64,000 nucleotides of DNA from Undibacterium sp049340185 (lineage in GTDB: Bacteria; Pseudomonadota; Gammaproteobacteria; Burkholderiales; Burkholderiaceae_D): contig NZ_JBMPPC010000001.1 in the NCBI RefSeq assembly GCF_049340185.1, positions 744,001 through 808,000 of the forward strand, read 5' to 3'. Positions 36,700 to 45,681 of the stretch are shown piece by piece; within the stretch, counting starts at the first letter, position 1, and each line of letters begins with the position of its first letter. Made by a program: the position numbers and the translations under genes. Under the pieces are notes generated by a model. The model saw only the letters and a program-made list of their open reading frames with translations. It searched no databases and was not told the DNA's origin.

Positions 36700-36855
36700 A
36701 GGATTATTTGAACCCAGAAAACCTGCGATAATAACAGGATTGCCCCCTGCAAGTCAAAGCCCACAAGCAATTATTGTGATTTTGTCGGCAATGTTTTATG
36801 AATGGACTGTATTTTACGCCATACTCTTGCCAAATTCACTAGCAAATTCCAAAAC

Positions 36856-37470
36856 ATGTCCATCAACCCGACTCAAGTGCGTTTGATTTTAGCATCCAGC
36901 TCCATGTATCGCCGCGAATTATTATCCAGATTGCAATTGCCATTTGAATCAATCTCACCCGACATTGATGAACAAGCATTTTCCGGCGAACTTCCGGAAC
37001 AGACCGCACTAAGACTGGCGAGGCAAAAAGCTAAGGCAATCGCCGAATCTGCACCTGGCGCGCTAGTGATCGGCTCCGACCAGGTCGCCACGCTCGACGG
37101 ACAGCAAATCGGTAAACCCGGCAACCATGCCAACGCCCTGCAACAATTACAAACTATGCGTGGCCGGGAGGTCGTATTCCACACCGCACTGTGCTTACTG
37201 GATGCCCGCGTTCCGGGCAAATGGACAACGCAGACGGAAGACATCACAACAACTGTCCTATTCCGCGACCTCAACGACGCAGAACTGGATGCGTATCTGC
37301 GCATCGAACAGCCTTATGATTGCGCTGGCAGCGCCAAAAATGAGGGGTTGGGCATCGCGATTATTGAAAAAATCGACAGCAGCGACCCGACCGCGTTGAC
37401 AGGTCTGCCACTGATCGCCCTTACTAGCATGCTACGGCAAGCAGGCGTCAGCTTTTTTACCCAACCCTGA
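36856..37470 (+). CDS. Maf/YceF-type nucleotide pyrophosphatase
   Basis: A 204-residue house-cleaning nucleotide pyrophosphatase of the Maf family. From ATG 36856 it reads SINPTQVRLILASSSMYRRELLSRL, then DIDEQAFSGE, GSDQVATLDGQQIGKPG and DCAGSAKNEGLGI. The SSSMYRRELL form and the place beside yceD-rpmF point to the YceF (7-methyl-GTP) subgroup. The frame reaches back to 36802, but the family start is at 36856. Confidence 0.92.
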   Translation: MSINPTQVRLILASSSMYRRELLSRLQLPFESISPDIDEQAFSGELPEQTALRLARQKAKAIAESAPGALVIGSDQVATLDGQQIGKPGNHANALQQLQTMRGREVVFHTALCLLDARVPGKWTTQTEDITTTVLFRDLNDAELDAYLRIEQPYDCAGSAKNEGLGIAIIEKIDSSDPTALTGLPLIALTSMLRQAGVSFFTQP

Positions 37471-37507
37471 TTATCATCCAGGCAGAACAAACATCCTTTG
37501 ATAAAAA

Positions 37508-37595
37508 CAGGGGAGTATCCTTAGTAAATATCGACAATCCGCATATTCTATGCGGGCAATTAACAATCAAATTCACATACCCTACCCAGTATATT
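37508..37595 (+). repeat. Repeat family II, copy C
   Basis: Left tip GGGGAGTATCC, core CAATCCGCATATTCTATGCGG, right end CATACCCTACCCAGTATA. It is the most diverged of three copies. Its right end abuts the ATG of the methyltransferase gene at 37597, so it may carry that gene's promoter. Confidence 0.55.
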
Positions 37596-37596
37596 T

Positions 37597-38349
37597 ATGC
37601 CCGGCACACTTTATCTGATTCCCAATACCTTAGGTTGCGCAGAAGACCAGCAACAGACACTGCTCCAAAGCATCATCCCCGATACCGTCCAGCAGATGAG
37701 CGCGGGGCTGACACATTTCGTCGTTGAAAATGCCAAGACCACCCGTGCTTACCTGAAAATGCTGAGTCAGCAGCACCCTCTTGCCACACCTTTGCAAGAA
37801 ATTGTCATGAGCGAACTCAACGTCAATACTCCGGCTGCCGCGCTGGAAGGCCTGCTTACACCATTACTGGCAGGCCACGATCTTGGCTTGATTTCAGAAG
37901 CTGGCGTACCCGCCGTCGCCGATCCGGGCGCCAACTTAGTCCGCCTCGCGCATCAACGCGGCATCAAAGTGCGCCCATTAGTCGGCCCATCGTCCCTGTT
38001 GCTCGCCTTAATGGCCAGCGGTTTAAATGGCCAGAGCTTCGCCTTTCATGGCTATCTGCCCACCGATGCAGCGCAACGCACCAAGCGGATTAAAGAGCTT
38101 GAAGACCGCTCCCGCAAAGAAAAGCAAACCCAGCTATTGATAGAAACACCATACCGTAATGCGGCAATGCTTGAGGCACTGGCGAATTCCTGCCATCCAG
38201 GTACCCTGATTTGCGTAGCGACCGACCTGAGCCTGAGTAGCGAAATCATCAACACCAGAACCGCCGCCGAATGGAAGGCAAAAATCCAGGCAAACAAGGC
38301 ACCCGATTTTCATAAAAAACCCAGCGTATTTTTATTCCTTGCGCAATAA
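37597..38349 (+). CDS. Tetrapyrrole-methylase-fold SAM methyltransferase (RsmI-related)
   Basis: A 250-residue protein of the SAM-dependent methyltransferase family related to RsmI (16S rRNA C1402 2'-O) and CobA-type enzymes. Landmarks are GTLYLIPNTLG, DLGLISEAGVPAVADPGANLVRLAHQRGIKVRPLVGPSSLLLALMASGLNGQSFAFHGYLP and LLIETPYRN. Betaproteobacteria have this short paralogue beside maf in addition to true rsmI. The substrate is not established. Confidence 0.87.
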   Translation: MPGTLYLIPNTLGCAEDQQQTLLQSIIPDTVQQMSAGLTHFVVENAKTTRAYLKMLSQQHPLATPLQEIVMSELNVNTPAAALEGLLTPLLAGHDLGLISEAGVPAVADPGANLVRLAHQRGIKVRPLVGPSSLLLALMASGLNGQSFAFHGYLPTDAAQRTKRIKELEDRSRKEKQTQLLIETPYRNAAMLEALANSCHPGTLICVATDLSLSSEIINTRTAAEWKAKIQANKAPDFHKKPSVFLFLAQ

Positions 38350-38527
38350 AACATCAAAAAAAGAACGACCGATCACAAAATCTGAAATTGCGCTAGGATA
38401 GCGATCAGATCTGTTATTTACACATTCACCTATCAGTCGCTTAGCCGCTTTACGGATAACTCAAGTAAGTTATCCAGATAATGAGCACAAAAGCGAAGCC
38501 AGGCCATATCAACTCAAGGAGACGCTC

Positions 38528-39688
38528 ATGTTGAATTTCGATTTTTACAATCCTACCCAAATCATGTTTGGCAAAGGCCGCATTGCCGACCTCGATAAAG
38601 TCATTCCCGCCGACGCCAAGGTATTAGTGCTCTACGGCGGCGGCAGTATCAAGCAAAATGGCGTATTCGACCAGGTCATGAGCGCACTCGGCACACGCAG
38701 CATCACTGAATTCAGCGGTATCGAACCGAATCCCAGCTACGAAACACTGATGCAAGCCGTCGACTCTGTGAAGAAAAACAAAATCGACTTCCTGCTCGCC
38801 GTGGGCGGCGGCTCAGTGATTGATGGCACCAAATTCATTGCCGCAGCAACATTGTTCGACGGTGAGGATCCATGGGCGATTCTGGAAAAAGGCGGCCGCA
38901 ATGTCACGCAGGCATTGGCTTTTGGTAGCGTACTGACCTTACCGGCAACCGGATCAGAAATGAATAGCGGCGGCGTCGTTACCCGCAAATCCATTAAAGC
39001 GAAAATGGCATTTTCCAGTCGCCATTGTTTTCCAAAATTTTCCGTCCTCGATCCGACAACAACCTTCACGCTACCAATCCGTCAGGTCGGCAATGGCGCG
39101 GTCGATGCATACGTTCATGTGATGGAGCAATACATGACCTATCCGGTCAATTCGCCGGTACAGGATCGCTTCGCAGAAGGTTTATTGAAAACCCTGATCG
39201 AAGAGGGCCCAAAAGCCTTGGCGGCTCCGGAAGACTATGATGTCCGTGCGAATCTGATGTGGTGCGCAACCATGGCGCTGAACGGCGTGATTTCTACCGG
39301 CGTGCCGCAAGACTGGTCTACCCATATGATAGGTCACGAACTGACGGCATTACATGGCATCGATCACGCCCAGACACTGGCAATCGTCTTGCCAAGCATG
39401 CTGAGAATCCGCAAAGAAAGTAAGCGCGCCAAGCTGCTGCAATATGCGGAACGCGTCTGGGATCTGCGTGACGGTAGCGAAGACAGTCGCATTGATCGAG
39501 CGATCACGATGACACAAGATTTCTTCGAGCAAATGGGCGTTAAAACTCGTCTGGCAGATTATCAATTAAATGCCGACAACATCCCGCCAATTCTAGCTGC
39601 GCTTGAAACTCATCGCATGGTGACGCTTGGCGAAAAACGTGATGTGACATTGGATGTGAGTCGTCAGGTGCTGGAACTTAGTCTGTAA
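38528..39688 (+). CDS. yqhD: Iron-containing alcohol dehydrogenase YqhD
   Basis: A 386-residue NADPH-dependent aldehyde reductase close to E. coli YqhD, which detoxifies short aldehydes from lipid peroxidation. Visible are YGGGSIKQNGVFDQV, AVGGGSVIDGTKFIAAA, LPATGSEMNSGGVVTRK, and the metal-site His region VPQDWSTHMIGHELTALHGIDHAQTLAIVLP. A strong AAGGAGACGCTC site precedes the ATG. It stands alone, and in most relatives the genes after maf are others (sppA/rluC/rne), so this is a local rearrangement or insertion. Confidence 0.95.
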   Translation: MLNFDFYNPTQIMFGKGRIADLDKVIPADAKVLVLYGGGSIKQNGVFDQVMSALGTRSITEFSGIEPNPSYETLMQAVDSVKKNKIDFLLAVGGGSVIDGTKFIAAATLFDGEDPWAILEKGGRNVTQALAFGSVLTLPATGSEMNSGGVVTRKSIKAKMAFSSRHCFPKFSVLDPTTTFTLPIRQVGNGAVDAYVHVMEQYMTYPVNSPVQDRFAEGLLKTLIEEGPKALAAPEDYDVRANLMWCATMALNGVISTGVPQDWSTHMIGHELTALHGIDHAQTLAIVLPSMLRIRKESKRAKLLQYAERVWDLRDGSEDSRIDRAITMTQDFFEQMGVKTRLADYQLNADNIPPILAALETHRMVTLGEKRDVTLDVSRQVLELSL

Positions 39689-39733
39689 TTTGGCAGGAAC
39701 TGCTACCTGCTTCTCAGCAAAGGACAAGCCATG

Positions 39734-39762
39734 AAAAAGCCCGCAATAACGCGGGCTTTTTT
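39734..39762. terminator. Terminator between yqhD and DUF4404 gene
   Basis: AAAAAGCCCGC / GCGGGCTTTTT forms a perfect 11-bp stem with loop AATAAC and flanking A/T runs. It serves the two convergent genes. Confidence 0.87.
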
Positions 39763-39812
39763 GATTCGGACCGGCATGATAGTTATGCATGCAATCTGAC
39801 ATGTGGACTGCG

Positions 39813-40085
39813 CTACACGCCGATTTTCTCCAGCATGCCGCCCAGTTCACGCAAGACCGGTTCCAGCTTCGGATGCTGCGCCGCGAATTGTGCTGACAAA
39901 GCCTGAGAGCGCTCGCTCAATGCAGTAAAAATCGGGTCGCCAGCTGTGTCATCGCGACTCAAGACTTGCACAATATCTTTATCGAGCGCCTCCAGCAAAG
40001 AACGCAGCTCGACATCCACCGTATCCGCATCCTGCAAACCCTCGTGCAATTGCTTTAACAGATCTTTTAAATTTTGCTTATCCAT
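39813..40085 (-). CDS. DUF4404 family protein
   Basis: A 90-residue, largely helical, acidic protein (DKQNLKDLLKQLHEGLQDADTVDVELRSLLEALDKDI). It matches the small DUF4404 family of gamma- and betaproteobacteria, which has no known function. A good AAGGAGCAC site precedes the start. It follows ispF on the same strand after a gap of 41 bases. Confidence 0.8.
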   Translation of the reverse strand: MDKQNLKDLLKQLHEGLQDADTVDVELRSLLEALDKDIVQVLSRDDTAGDPIFTALSERSQALSAQFAAQHPKLEPVLRELGGMLEKIGV

Positions 40086-40126
40086 CGTTGTGCTCCTTGG
40101 TATTGAACATCTTCAGTGTAGCCCTG

Positions 40127-40663
40127 TCATACGCGAAACACCAGCACCACCGCCTCGGCGGCAATCCCCTCTTCCCGACCAAGATAGCCAAGACGTTCGT
40201 TGGTTTTAGCCTTGACATTAACTTGCCCAGTATCCACTTGCAGATCGGCGGCGATATTCGCCACCATGCCCGCAATGTGCGGCGCCATTTTCGGCGCTTG
40301 CGCAATGATGGTGGCATCCAGATTGCCAACTCTAAAACCGGCCAGATGTAATCGCGCTACTGCCTCCCGCAACAAAACACGTGAATCAGCACCAGCAAAT
40401 CGCTTATCCGTATCCGGAAAATGTCGCCCGATATCACCGAGAGCTGCTGAGCCAAACAAGGCATCTGTAATCGCATGTAACAACACATCAGCATCCGAAT
40501 GCCCCAGCAATCCCGTGGTGTGAGGAATATCAACGCCCCCGATAATCAGTTTGCGCCCCGTCACTAGCGCGTGACAGTCATAGCCCTGCCCGATACGAAA
40601 TGGCGGAAAACGAGGATCAGGAGTTGCTGATGCGCTGCTCTCAGCGGATATATTAGTAGTCAT
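40127..40663 (-). CDS. ispF: 2-C-methyl-D-erythritol 2,4-cyclodiphosphate synthase
   Basis: Fifth enzyme of the MEP isoprenoid pathway. The core starts at IGQGYDCHAL (metal ligands Asp and His), followed by LLGHSDADVLLHAITDALFGSAALGDIGRHFPDTD, NVKAKTNERLGYLGREEGIAAEAVVLV. The 178 residues include an N-terminal extension of about 20 Ser/Ala/Pro-rich residues compared with E. coli, so the start is somewhat uncertain. It is split from ispD by 329 bases of repeats. Confidence 0.95.
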   Translation of the reverse strand: MTTNISAESSASATPDPRFPPFRIGQGYDCHALVTGRKLIIGGVDIPHTTGLLGHSDADVLLHAITDALFGSAALGDIGRHFPDTDKRFAGADSRVLLREAVARLHLAGFRVGNLDATIIAQAPKMAPHIAGMVANIAADLQVDTGQVNVKAKTNERLGYLGREEGIAAEAVVLVFRV

Positions 40664-40749
40664 AAGTAATTAACAAAAATAATAGTGAGGGTGAATTTGA
40701 CGAAGATTTGACGAAGATTACGCTTTGCTCACAAGTCGGTTCACCATTC

Positions 40750-40885
40750 AACCCGGATTCCCCATCAGACCGCGAACACTTCGTAAAAACGCCGATGATC
40801 TACGGTCATTCAATGGATTAGCACCCTCGAGATGTGAATGCGAACGCTACAGCGGGAAGACGCGTCCATCAATCACAAGCGCCAG
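40750..40885 (-). repeat. Repeat family I, truncated copy d
   Basis: Read on the minus strand, the sequence runs from CCCGCTGTAGCGTTCGCATTCACATC to a terminal GGTCTGATGGGGAATCCGGGTT. That matches the right half of the full copies, with its terminal inverted repeat intact and the other half missing. Confidence 0.75.
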
Positions 40886-40896
40886 CAGGCTTTTAG

Positions 40897-40978
40897 AATT
40901 AATGGGGAGTATAGTCAATAACAGGCATTCATCCGCATATTTTATCTAGGTAAAATTTAATACTCCACTCCAGTATAG
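40897..40978 (+). repeat. Repeat family II, copy B
   Basis: Left tip AATTAATGGGGAGTATAG, core AGGCATTCATCCGCATATTTTAT, right end AATACTCCACTCCAGTATA. The tips form an inverted GGGGAGTAT / ATACTCC pair. It lies 15 bases beyond the ispD stop. Confidence 0.7.
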
Positions 40979-40992
40979 TCGCGACAATAATA

Positions 40993-41712
40993 TTATTCAG
41001 GCGTACCCGCCAAATACGACTGCACCAGCGCAAGGTCGCTTGGTAAAGTTACTTTAAGATTGCGCGGATGACCTTCCACCATCATAGGCACATGTCCCGC
41101 AGCCTCCATCGCACTCGATTCATCCGTCACCTCCCCCGCCGCATCCAGCGCGGCACTCAATGCGGCATGACGAAACATCTGCGGCGTCTGGGCCAGCCAC
41201 AAGCCTTCGCGTGAAATGGTAGCAAGCTTACCGTCCTGCAGTCGCTTCACAGTATCGACCACCGGCAAAGCCAGCAAACCGCCACTGACATGATCACCCA
41301 CGCGAGTGATCAGTTCTTGAATCAATGCAGGCGTCAAGCCAGGCCGTGCCGCATCATGTACCAGCACCCAGTCGTCCGGATCAAGCTTGGACTGAATTGC
41401 CTGCAACCCATTACGTACGGTCTCACGCCGTGTTACGCTGCCACAGCGCAAAATGCTGACTTTATAACTTGCCGTATCGAGTCCACGCAATGCGTCATCC
41501 ACGTAGGCGTCATACGCGCTGACGACGACATAGACATGCTCAATCAAGGGCGACGCCAGAAATGCCTCTACGGTGTAACGCAGAATCGGCACGTCATGAA
41601 TCATCAAATACTGTTTCGGCACAGCCCCCCCCATCCGAGCACCAACACCGGCGGCAGGAATCAGGGCAACATATTTTTTGCGGGTCAGATCGGTTTGTAA
41701 AGAGCTGGTCAT
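40993..41712 (-). CDS. ispD: 2-C-methyl-D-erythritol 4-phosphate cytidylyltransferase
   Basis: Third enzyme of the MEP pathway, joining CTP and MEP. About 239 residues with the nucleotide loop ALIPAAGVGARMGGAVPKQYLMI, the motif DWVLVHDAARPGLTP, and the C-terminal VTDESSAMEAAGHVPMMVEGHPRNLKVTLPSDLAL. Two adjacent ATG codons open the frame, and I chose the second. The gene usually lies next to or overlaps ispF. Confidence 0.95.
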   Translation of the reverse strand: MTSSLQTDLTRKKYVALIPAAGVGARMGGAVPKQYLMIHDVPILRYTVEAFLASPLIEHVYVVVSAYDAYVDDALRGLDTASYKVSILRCGSVTRRETVRNGLQAIQSKLDPDDWVLVHDAARPGLTPALIQELITRVGDHVSGGLLALPVVDTVKRLQDGKLATISREGLWLAQTPQMFRHAALSAALDAAGEVTDESSAMEAAGHVPMMVEGHPRNLKVTLPSDLALVQSYLAGTPE

Positions 41713-41903
41713 CAAAGCACTGCGTTCCTCAAAAGCAAAGGCTGCATCGTTTATAATTGGGGATTACGATAGTTATACATTTGCAGTCATTTTAACCGCC
41801 AATTCATGGCAACGAAGTTCTTTAAAGTGCTTTCGTACGCGTTGTTGAAACTGGTTGTACGGGCTGGTAAGCGATATGGCCCGAACTAATGTGCTACTCC
41901 ATC

Positions 41904-41970
41904 GCCACTCAACTGCAATACAACTGCAACACAACAGCAACTCAAGCGCAGCTCAACCGCAATCCAACAG
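41904..41970. repeat. Degenerate CAACTGCAA direct repeats before mfd
   Basis: Six imperfect units of 10-12 bases (ACTCAACTGCAAT, ACAACTGCAAC, ACAACAGCAACT, CAAGCGCAGCT, CAACCGCAAT, CCAACAG) run head to tail just upstream of the mfd start. They have no obvious coding sense and may reflect slippage. Confidence 0.55.
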
Positions 41971-41988
41971 ATACCCGACCACTCAGCA

Positions 41989-44900
41989 ATGGCATTTGAT
42001 CTCGTAAAAGCCTTACCTAAACCTGGCAACCGCTTGGTACTTCCCGCCTTACATGGCTCTGCTGATGCATATGCCTTATCGCAGGCAGCTACTGCACTGA
42101 AAGCTCAGCAGCGCATGCTCAGCATCGTCGTTGCAAATCCAGCAGATGCACAACGTTTACTCGATGAAATTCCGTGGTTTGCTCCTGAATTGCGTTGCCA
42201 TTTGCTGCCGGACTGGGAAACCTTGCCCTATGACGCGTTCTCACCGCATCAGGATCTGGTATCGGAACGTTTATCCACGCTGCATGAGATACAAAACGGC
42301 AATTGCGATGTATTGCTGGTACCCGCCACCACGGCGCTGGTGCGCATGGCCCCGCCGTCGTTTTTGGCTGCCTACACGTTTTTCTTCAAGCAAGGCGAAA
42401 CGCTGGATGAGTCAAAACTTAAATCGCAATTAACACTGGCTGGTTACACCCATGTCTCACAAGTCATGTCACCTGGAGAATATTCCGTACGTGGCGGCCT
42501 GATCGATTTATTCCCGATGGGATCGGTGCTGCCATACCGCCTGGATCTGTTCGGTGACAGTATCGAAACCATCCGCACCTTTGATGCCGATACTCAGCGC
42601 TCGCTGTATCCCGTCAGAGAAGTGCGCCTCTTGCCGGGGCGCGAGTTCCCGATGGATGAGACGGCTCGGACTGCATTTCGCGGCCGCTGGCGCGAGACTT
42701 TTGAAGGCGATCCGTCGCGCTCCATGGTGTATAAAGATATTGGCGGCGGAATTGCCTCTGCCGGGATTGAATACTACCTGCCGCTATTTTTTGACGAGAG
42801 TGCAACCCTATTCGACTATTTGCCAGACCACACACACTTCACCCTGATCGGCGATATCGAAGAAGCGATTCAAAGGTTCTGGGTAGATACCAGATCACGC
42901 TACCAGTTCTTAAAATCGGATCGTGAACGGCCGGTATTACCGCCAGAGTCCATCTTCTTGCGGGATGAAGATTTTTTTACTGAACTCAAATCTCTATCTC
43001 GCTGGGTTATTCAAAAAGACCCCGTCGCATCGGAGCTCTCCAGCAGTCTGCCCGACGTCGCCGTCAATCGCCGTGCCGATGATCCGCTGACGAATTTACG
43101 GTCGTTCCTGTTGCAATCCAAGCACCGCATCCTGATCTGCGCAGAAACACTGGGACGACGCGAGACGTTGCAACAGTACTTTAACGAATACAACATCACA
43201 CTGGCGCTGTGCGAGGGCTATGGCGATTTCATCACCGCCAGCGACAAGCTGATGCTGGGCGTCGCACCGCTACATGCCGGATGCGTACTGGCTGAAGGCA
43301 TTGCGTTTATCACCGAAGCCGAGTTATATGCAGGTTCCGGCAAACGCATAGGACGCAAGAAGCAGGAAGCGGTCACTCAGGTCGAGCACATGGTGCGCGA
43401 TTTGTCTGAACTCAAGATCGGCGATCCTGTCGTGCATACCAATCACGGCATCGGGCGCTACATGGGACTGATCAGCATGGATCTAGGCGAAGGAGAAACC
43501 GAGTTTCTGCATCTCGAATATGCCAAAGATACCAAGCTGTATGTGCCGGTATCACAATTACATGTGATCTCACGTTACTCCGGCGCGTCGCCAGATGATG
43601 CGCCTTTGCACAGCCTGGGTTCCGGGCAATGGGAAAAAGCCAAGCGCAAAGCCGCCCAGCAAATTCGCGATACCGCTGCCGAACTCCTGAACCTGTATGC
43701 CCGCCGCGCCTTGCGTCAGGGACATGCGTTTGAATATTCGAGTAAAGATTACGAAACCTTTGCCGATAGCTTCGGCTTTGAAGAGACAGCCGATCAGGCC
43801 GCCGCCATTACCGCCGTCATCGGCGATATGACATCAGGCAAACCAATGGACAGGCTGATCTGCGGTGATGTTGGCTTCGGCAAAACGGAAGTCGCCTTAC
43901 GTGCCGCCTTCGTCGCTGTCATGGGCGGCAAACAGGTGGCAATTCTTGCACCGACTACCTTGCTGGCGGAGCAGCATGCGCAGACCTTTGCCGATCGTTT
44001 TGCTAACTGGCCGGTCAAAATCGCCGAGTTGTCACGCTTCCGCTCCGGTAAAGAAATTGCACAAGCCATCAAAGGCATGGACGACGGTACGCTGGATATC
44101 GTGATCGGCACCCATAAATTATTGTCTGAAGACGTCAAATTTTCGCGCCTCGGTCTGGTCATCATCGACGAAGAACATCGTTTCGGTGTTCGCCAGAAAG
44201 AAGCTTTAAAATCCCTGCGCGCCGAAGTCGATGTTCTGACGCTAACGGCAACGCCGATCCCGCGTACGCTGGGCATGGCGCTGGAAGGTTTGCGTGATTT
44301 TTCCATCATCGCCACTGCGCCACAAAAACGACTCGCGATCAAAACCTTTGTCCGCAGTGAAAATGATTCGGTGATTCGCGAAGCCTGCTTACGCGAATTG
44401 AAACGCGGCGGCCAGGTCTATTTCCTGCATAACGAAGTCGATACCATACAAAACCGTAAAGCGATGCTGGAAGCGCTCTTGCCAGAAGCACGCATCGTCG
44501 TCGCTCACGGTCAAATGCATGAGCGGGACCTGGAAAAAGTCATGCGTGATTTCGTCGCACAACGTCACAATATTTTATTGTGCACGACAATTATCGAAAC
44601 CGGTATTGACGTCCCCACGGCCAACACCATCATCATGCACCGAGCCGACAAATTCGGTTTGGCACAGCTACATCAATTACGTGGCCGCGTTGGCCGATCG
44701 CATCATCAGGCCTATGCATACTTACTGGTAAACGATGTGCAAACCCTGACCAAACAAGCTGATCGTCGCCTGGAAGCGATTCAGCAAATGGAAGAGTTGG
44801 GCAGCGGATTTTATCTAGCAATGCACGATCTGGAGATTCGCGGTGCCGGTGAAGTATTGGGTGACAATCAATCCGGCGAGATGCACGAAATCGGCTTTCA

Positions 44901-45411
44901 GCTTTATTCAGATATGTTGAATGAAGCGGTGCGCTCACTCAAGAACGGCAAAGAACCCGATCTCGCAGCGCCTTTGTCCAGTACAACAGAAATCAATTTG
45001 CACATCCCTGCACTGCTGCCGAACGATTTTTGCGGCGACGTACATGAGCGGCTATCCATCTACAAGCGCTTGGCCAATTGCAGCAAACAGGACGCGATTG
45101 ATGATTTGCAAGAAGAAATGATTGACCGCTTTGGCAAACTGCCTGAGCCAGTCAAGACATTGCTAGAAACACACCGTCTGCGCGTAGCAGCCAAGCCTCT
45201 GGGCATCATCAAGATTGATGCGCATGCCGAAGCAGCGACTTTACAGTTCGAGCCTAAACCACCCATTGACGCAATGCGCATCATCGAACTCGTACAAAAA
45301 AATAAACATATCAAACTCAATGGTCAGGATAAGTTGCGGATTACCGCAAACATGCCGGATCTGGCAACAAGAGTCACGCAAATAAAAACAGCTTTACGTG
45401 CTCTGCATTAA
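41989..45411 (+). CDS. mfd: Transcription-repair coupling factor
   Basis: Mfd is a DNA translocase that removes RNA polymerase stalled at lesions and recruits UvrA. At 1140 residues it is full length. The N-terminal UvrB-like module contains ELRCHLLPDWETLPYDAFSPHQDL. The polymerase-interacting domain begins near KIGDPVVHTNHGIGRYMGL. The helicase motor has Walker A GDVGFGKTEVALRAAF, DEEHRFGVRQKEALK, TATPIPRTLGMAL and the TRG-region LHQLRGRVGRS. The C-terminal UvrA-binding mimic ends the protein. Its TAA stop coincides with the first bases of repeat family I copy a. Confidence 0.97.
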   Translation: MAFDLVKALPKPGNRLVLPALHGSADAYALSQAATALKAQQRMLSIVVANPADAQRLLDEIPWFAPELRCHLLPDWETLPYDAFSPHQDLVSERLSTLHEIQNGNCDVLLVPATTALVRMAPPSFLAAYTFFFKQGETLDESKLKSQLTLAGYTHVSQVMSPGEYSVRGGLIDLFPMGSVLPYRLDLFGDSIETIRTFDADTQRSLYPVREVRLLPGREFPMDETARTAFRGRWRETFEGDPSRSMVYKDIGGGIASAGIEYYLPLFFDESATLFDYLPDHTHFTLIGDIEEAIQRFWVDTRSRYQFLKSDRERPVLPPESIFLRDEDFFTELKSLSRWVIQKDPVASELSSSLPDVAVNRRADDPLTNLRSFLLQSKHRILICAETLGRRETLQQYFNEYNITLALCEGYGDFITASDKLMLGVAPLHAGCVLAEGIAFITEAELYAGSGKRIGRKKQEAVTQVEHMVRDLSELKIGDPVVHTNHGIGRYMGLISMDLGEGETEFLHLEYAKDTKLYVPVSQLHVISRYSGASPDDAPLHSLGSGQWEKAKRKAAQQIRDTAAELLNLYARRALRQGHAFEYSSKDYETFADSFGFEETADQAAAITAVIGDMTSGKPMDRLICGDVGFGKTEVALRAAFVAVMGGKQVAILAPTTLLAEQHAQTFADRFANWPVKIAELSRFRSGKEIAQAIKGMDDGTLDIVIGTHKLLSEDVKFSRLGLVIIDEEHRFGVRQKEALKSLRAEVDVLTLTATPIPRTLGMALEGLRDFSIIATAPQKRLAIKTFVRSENDSVIREACLRELKRGGQVYFLHNEVDTIQNRKAMLEALLPEARIVVAHGQMHERDLEKVMRDFVAQRHNILLCTTIIETGIDVPTANTIIMHRADKFGLAQLHQLRGRVGRSHHQAYAYLLVNDVQTLTKQADRRLEAIQQMEELGSGFYLAMHDLEIRGAGEVLGDNQSGEMHEIGFQLYSDMLNEAVRSLKNGKEPDLAAPLSSTTEINLHIPALLPNDFCGDVHERLSIYKRLANCSKQDAIDDLQEEMIDRFGKLPEPVKTLLETHRLRVAAKPLGIIKIDAHAEAATLQFEPKPPIDAMRIIELVQKNKHIKLNGQDKLRITANMPDLATRVTQIKTALRALH

Positions 45412-45647
45412 ACCAGGATTTCTCATTAGAACAACGGCAAATGTGTATTGGGCGAGCTGACTGGCTAGACGTGATGACGCAGCAGACTATATTCTGGAAG
45501 GAGGCGCAACAACGCTAGGCAGTTCGCCAGATGCGCAATTGCCGTTGTAGCGCCCCACTCACATCACGGAAGTACGATTCCCTTGACGGCCGCATGCCAC
45601 TTGTGTTTCTACGAAGCGATAGCGGTCTAATGGGAAATTCGGGTTAA
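45410..45647 (+). repeat. Repeat family I, full-length copy a (MITE-like)
   Basis: About 238 bases bounded by inverted ends. The left end reads AACCAGGATTTCTCATTAGA, and the reverse complement of the right end reads AACCCGAATTTCCCATTAGA. A second, inner inverted repeat (CAACGGCAA...GTATTGGGCG versus CAACGGCAATTGCGCATCTGGCG) gives strong folding potential. There is no reading frame of note. It starts in the mfd stop codon and ends 34 bases before serB. Confidence 0.85.
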
Positions 45648-45681
45648 ACTTCATTCCATCTACACATCCCACTAAAATAAC

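Larger units (their letters stand above)
40664..40992. other. Repeat-filled gap between ispD and ispF
   Basis: Two dispersed repeats sit back to back here: family I copy d (40750-40885, minus) and family II copy B (40897-40978). About 85 bases next to ispF carry a duplicated GACGAAGATT (at 40700 and 40711). No reading frame is credible. Confidence 0.75.
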
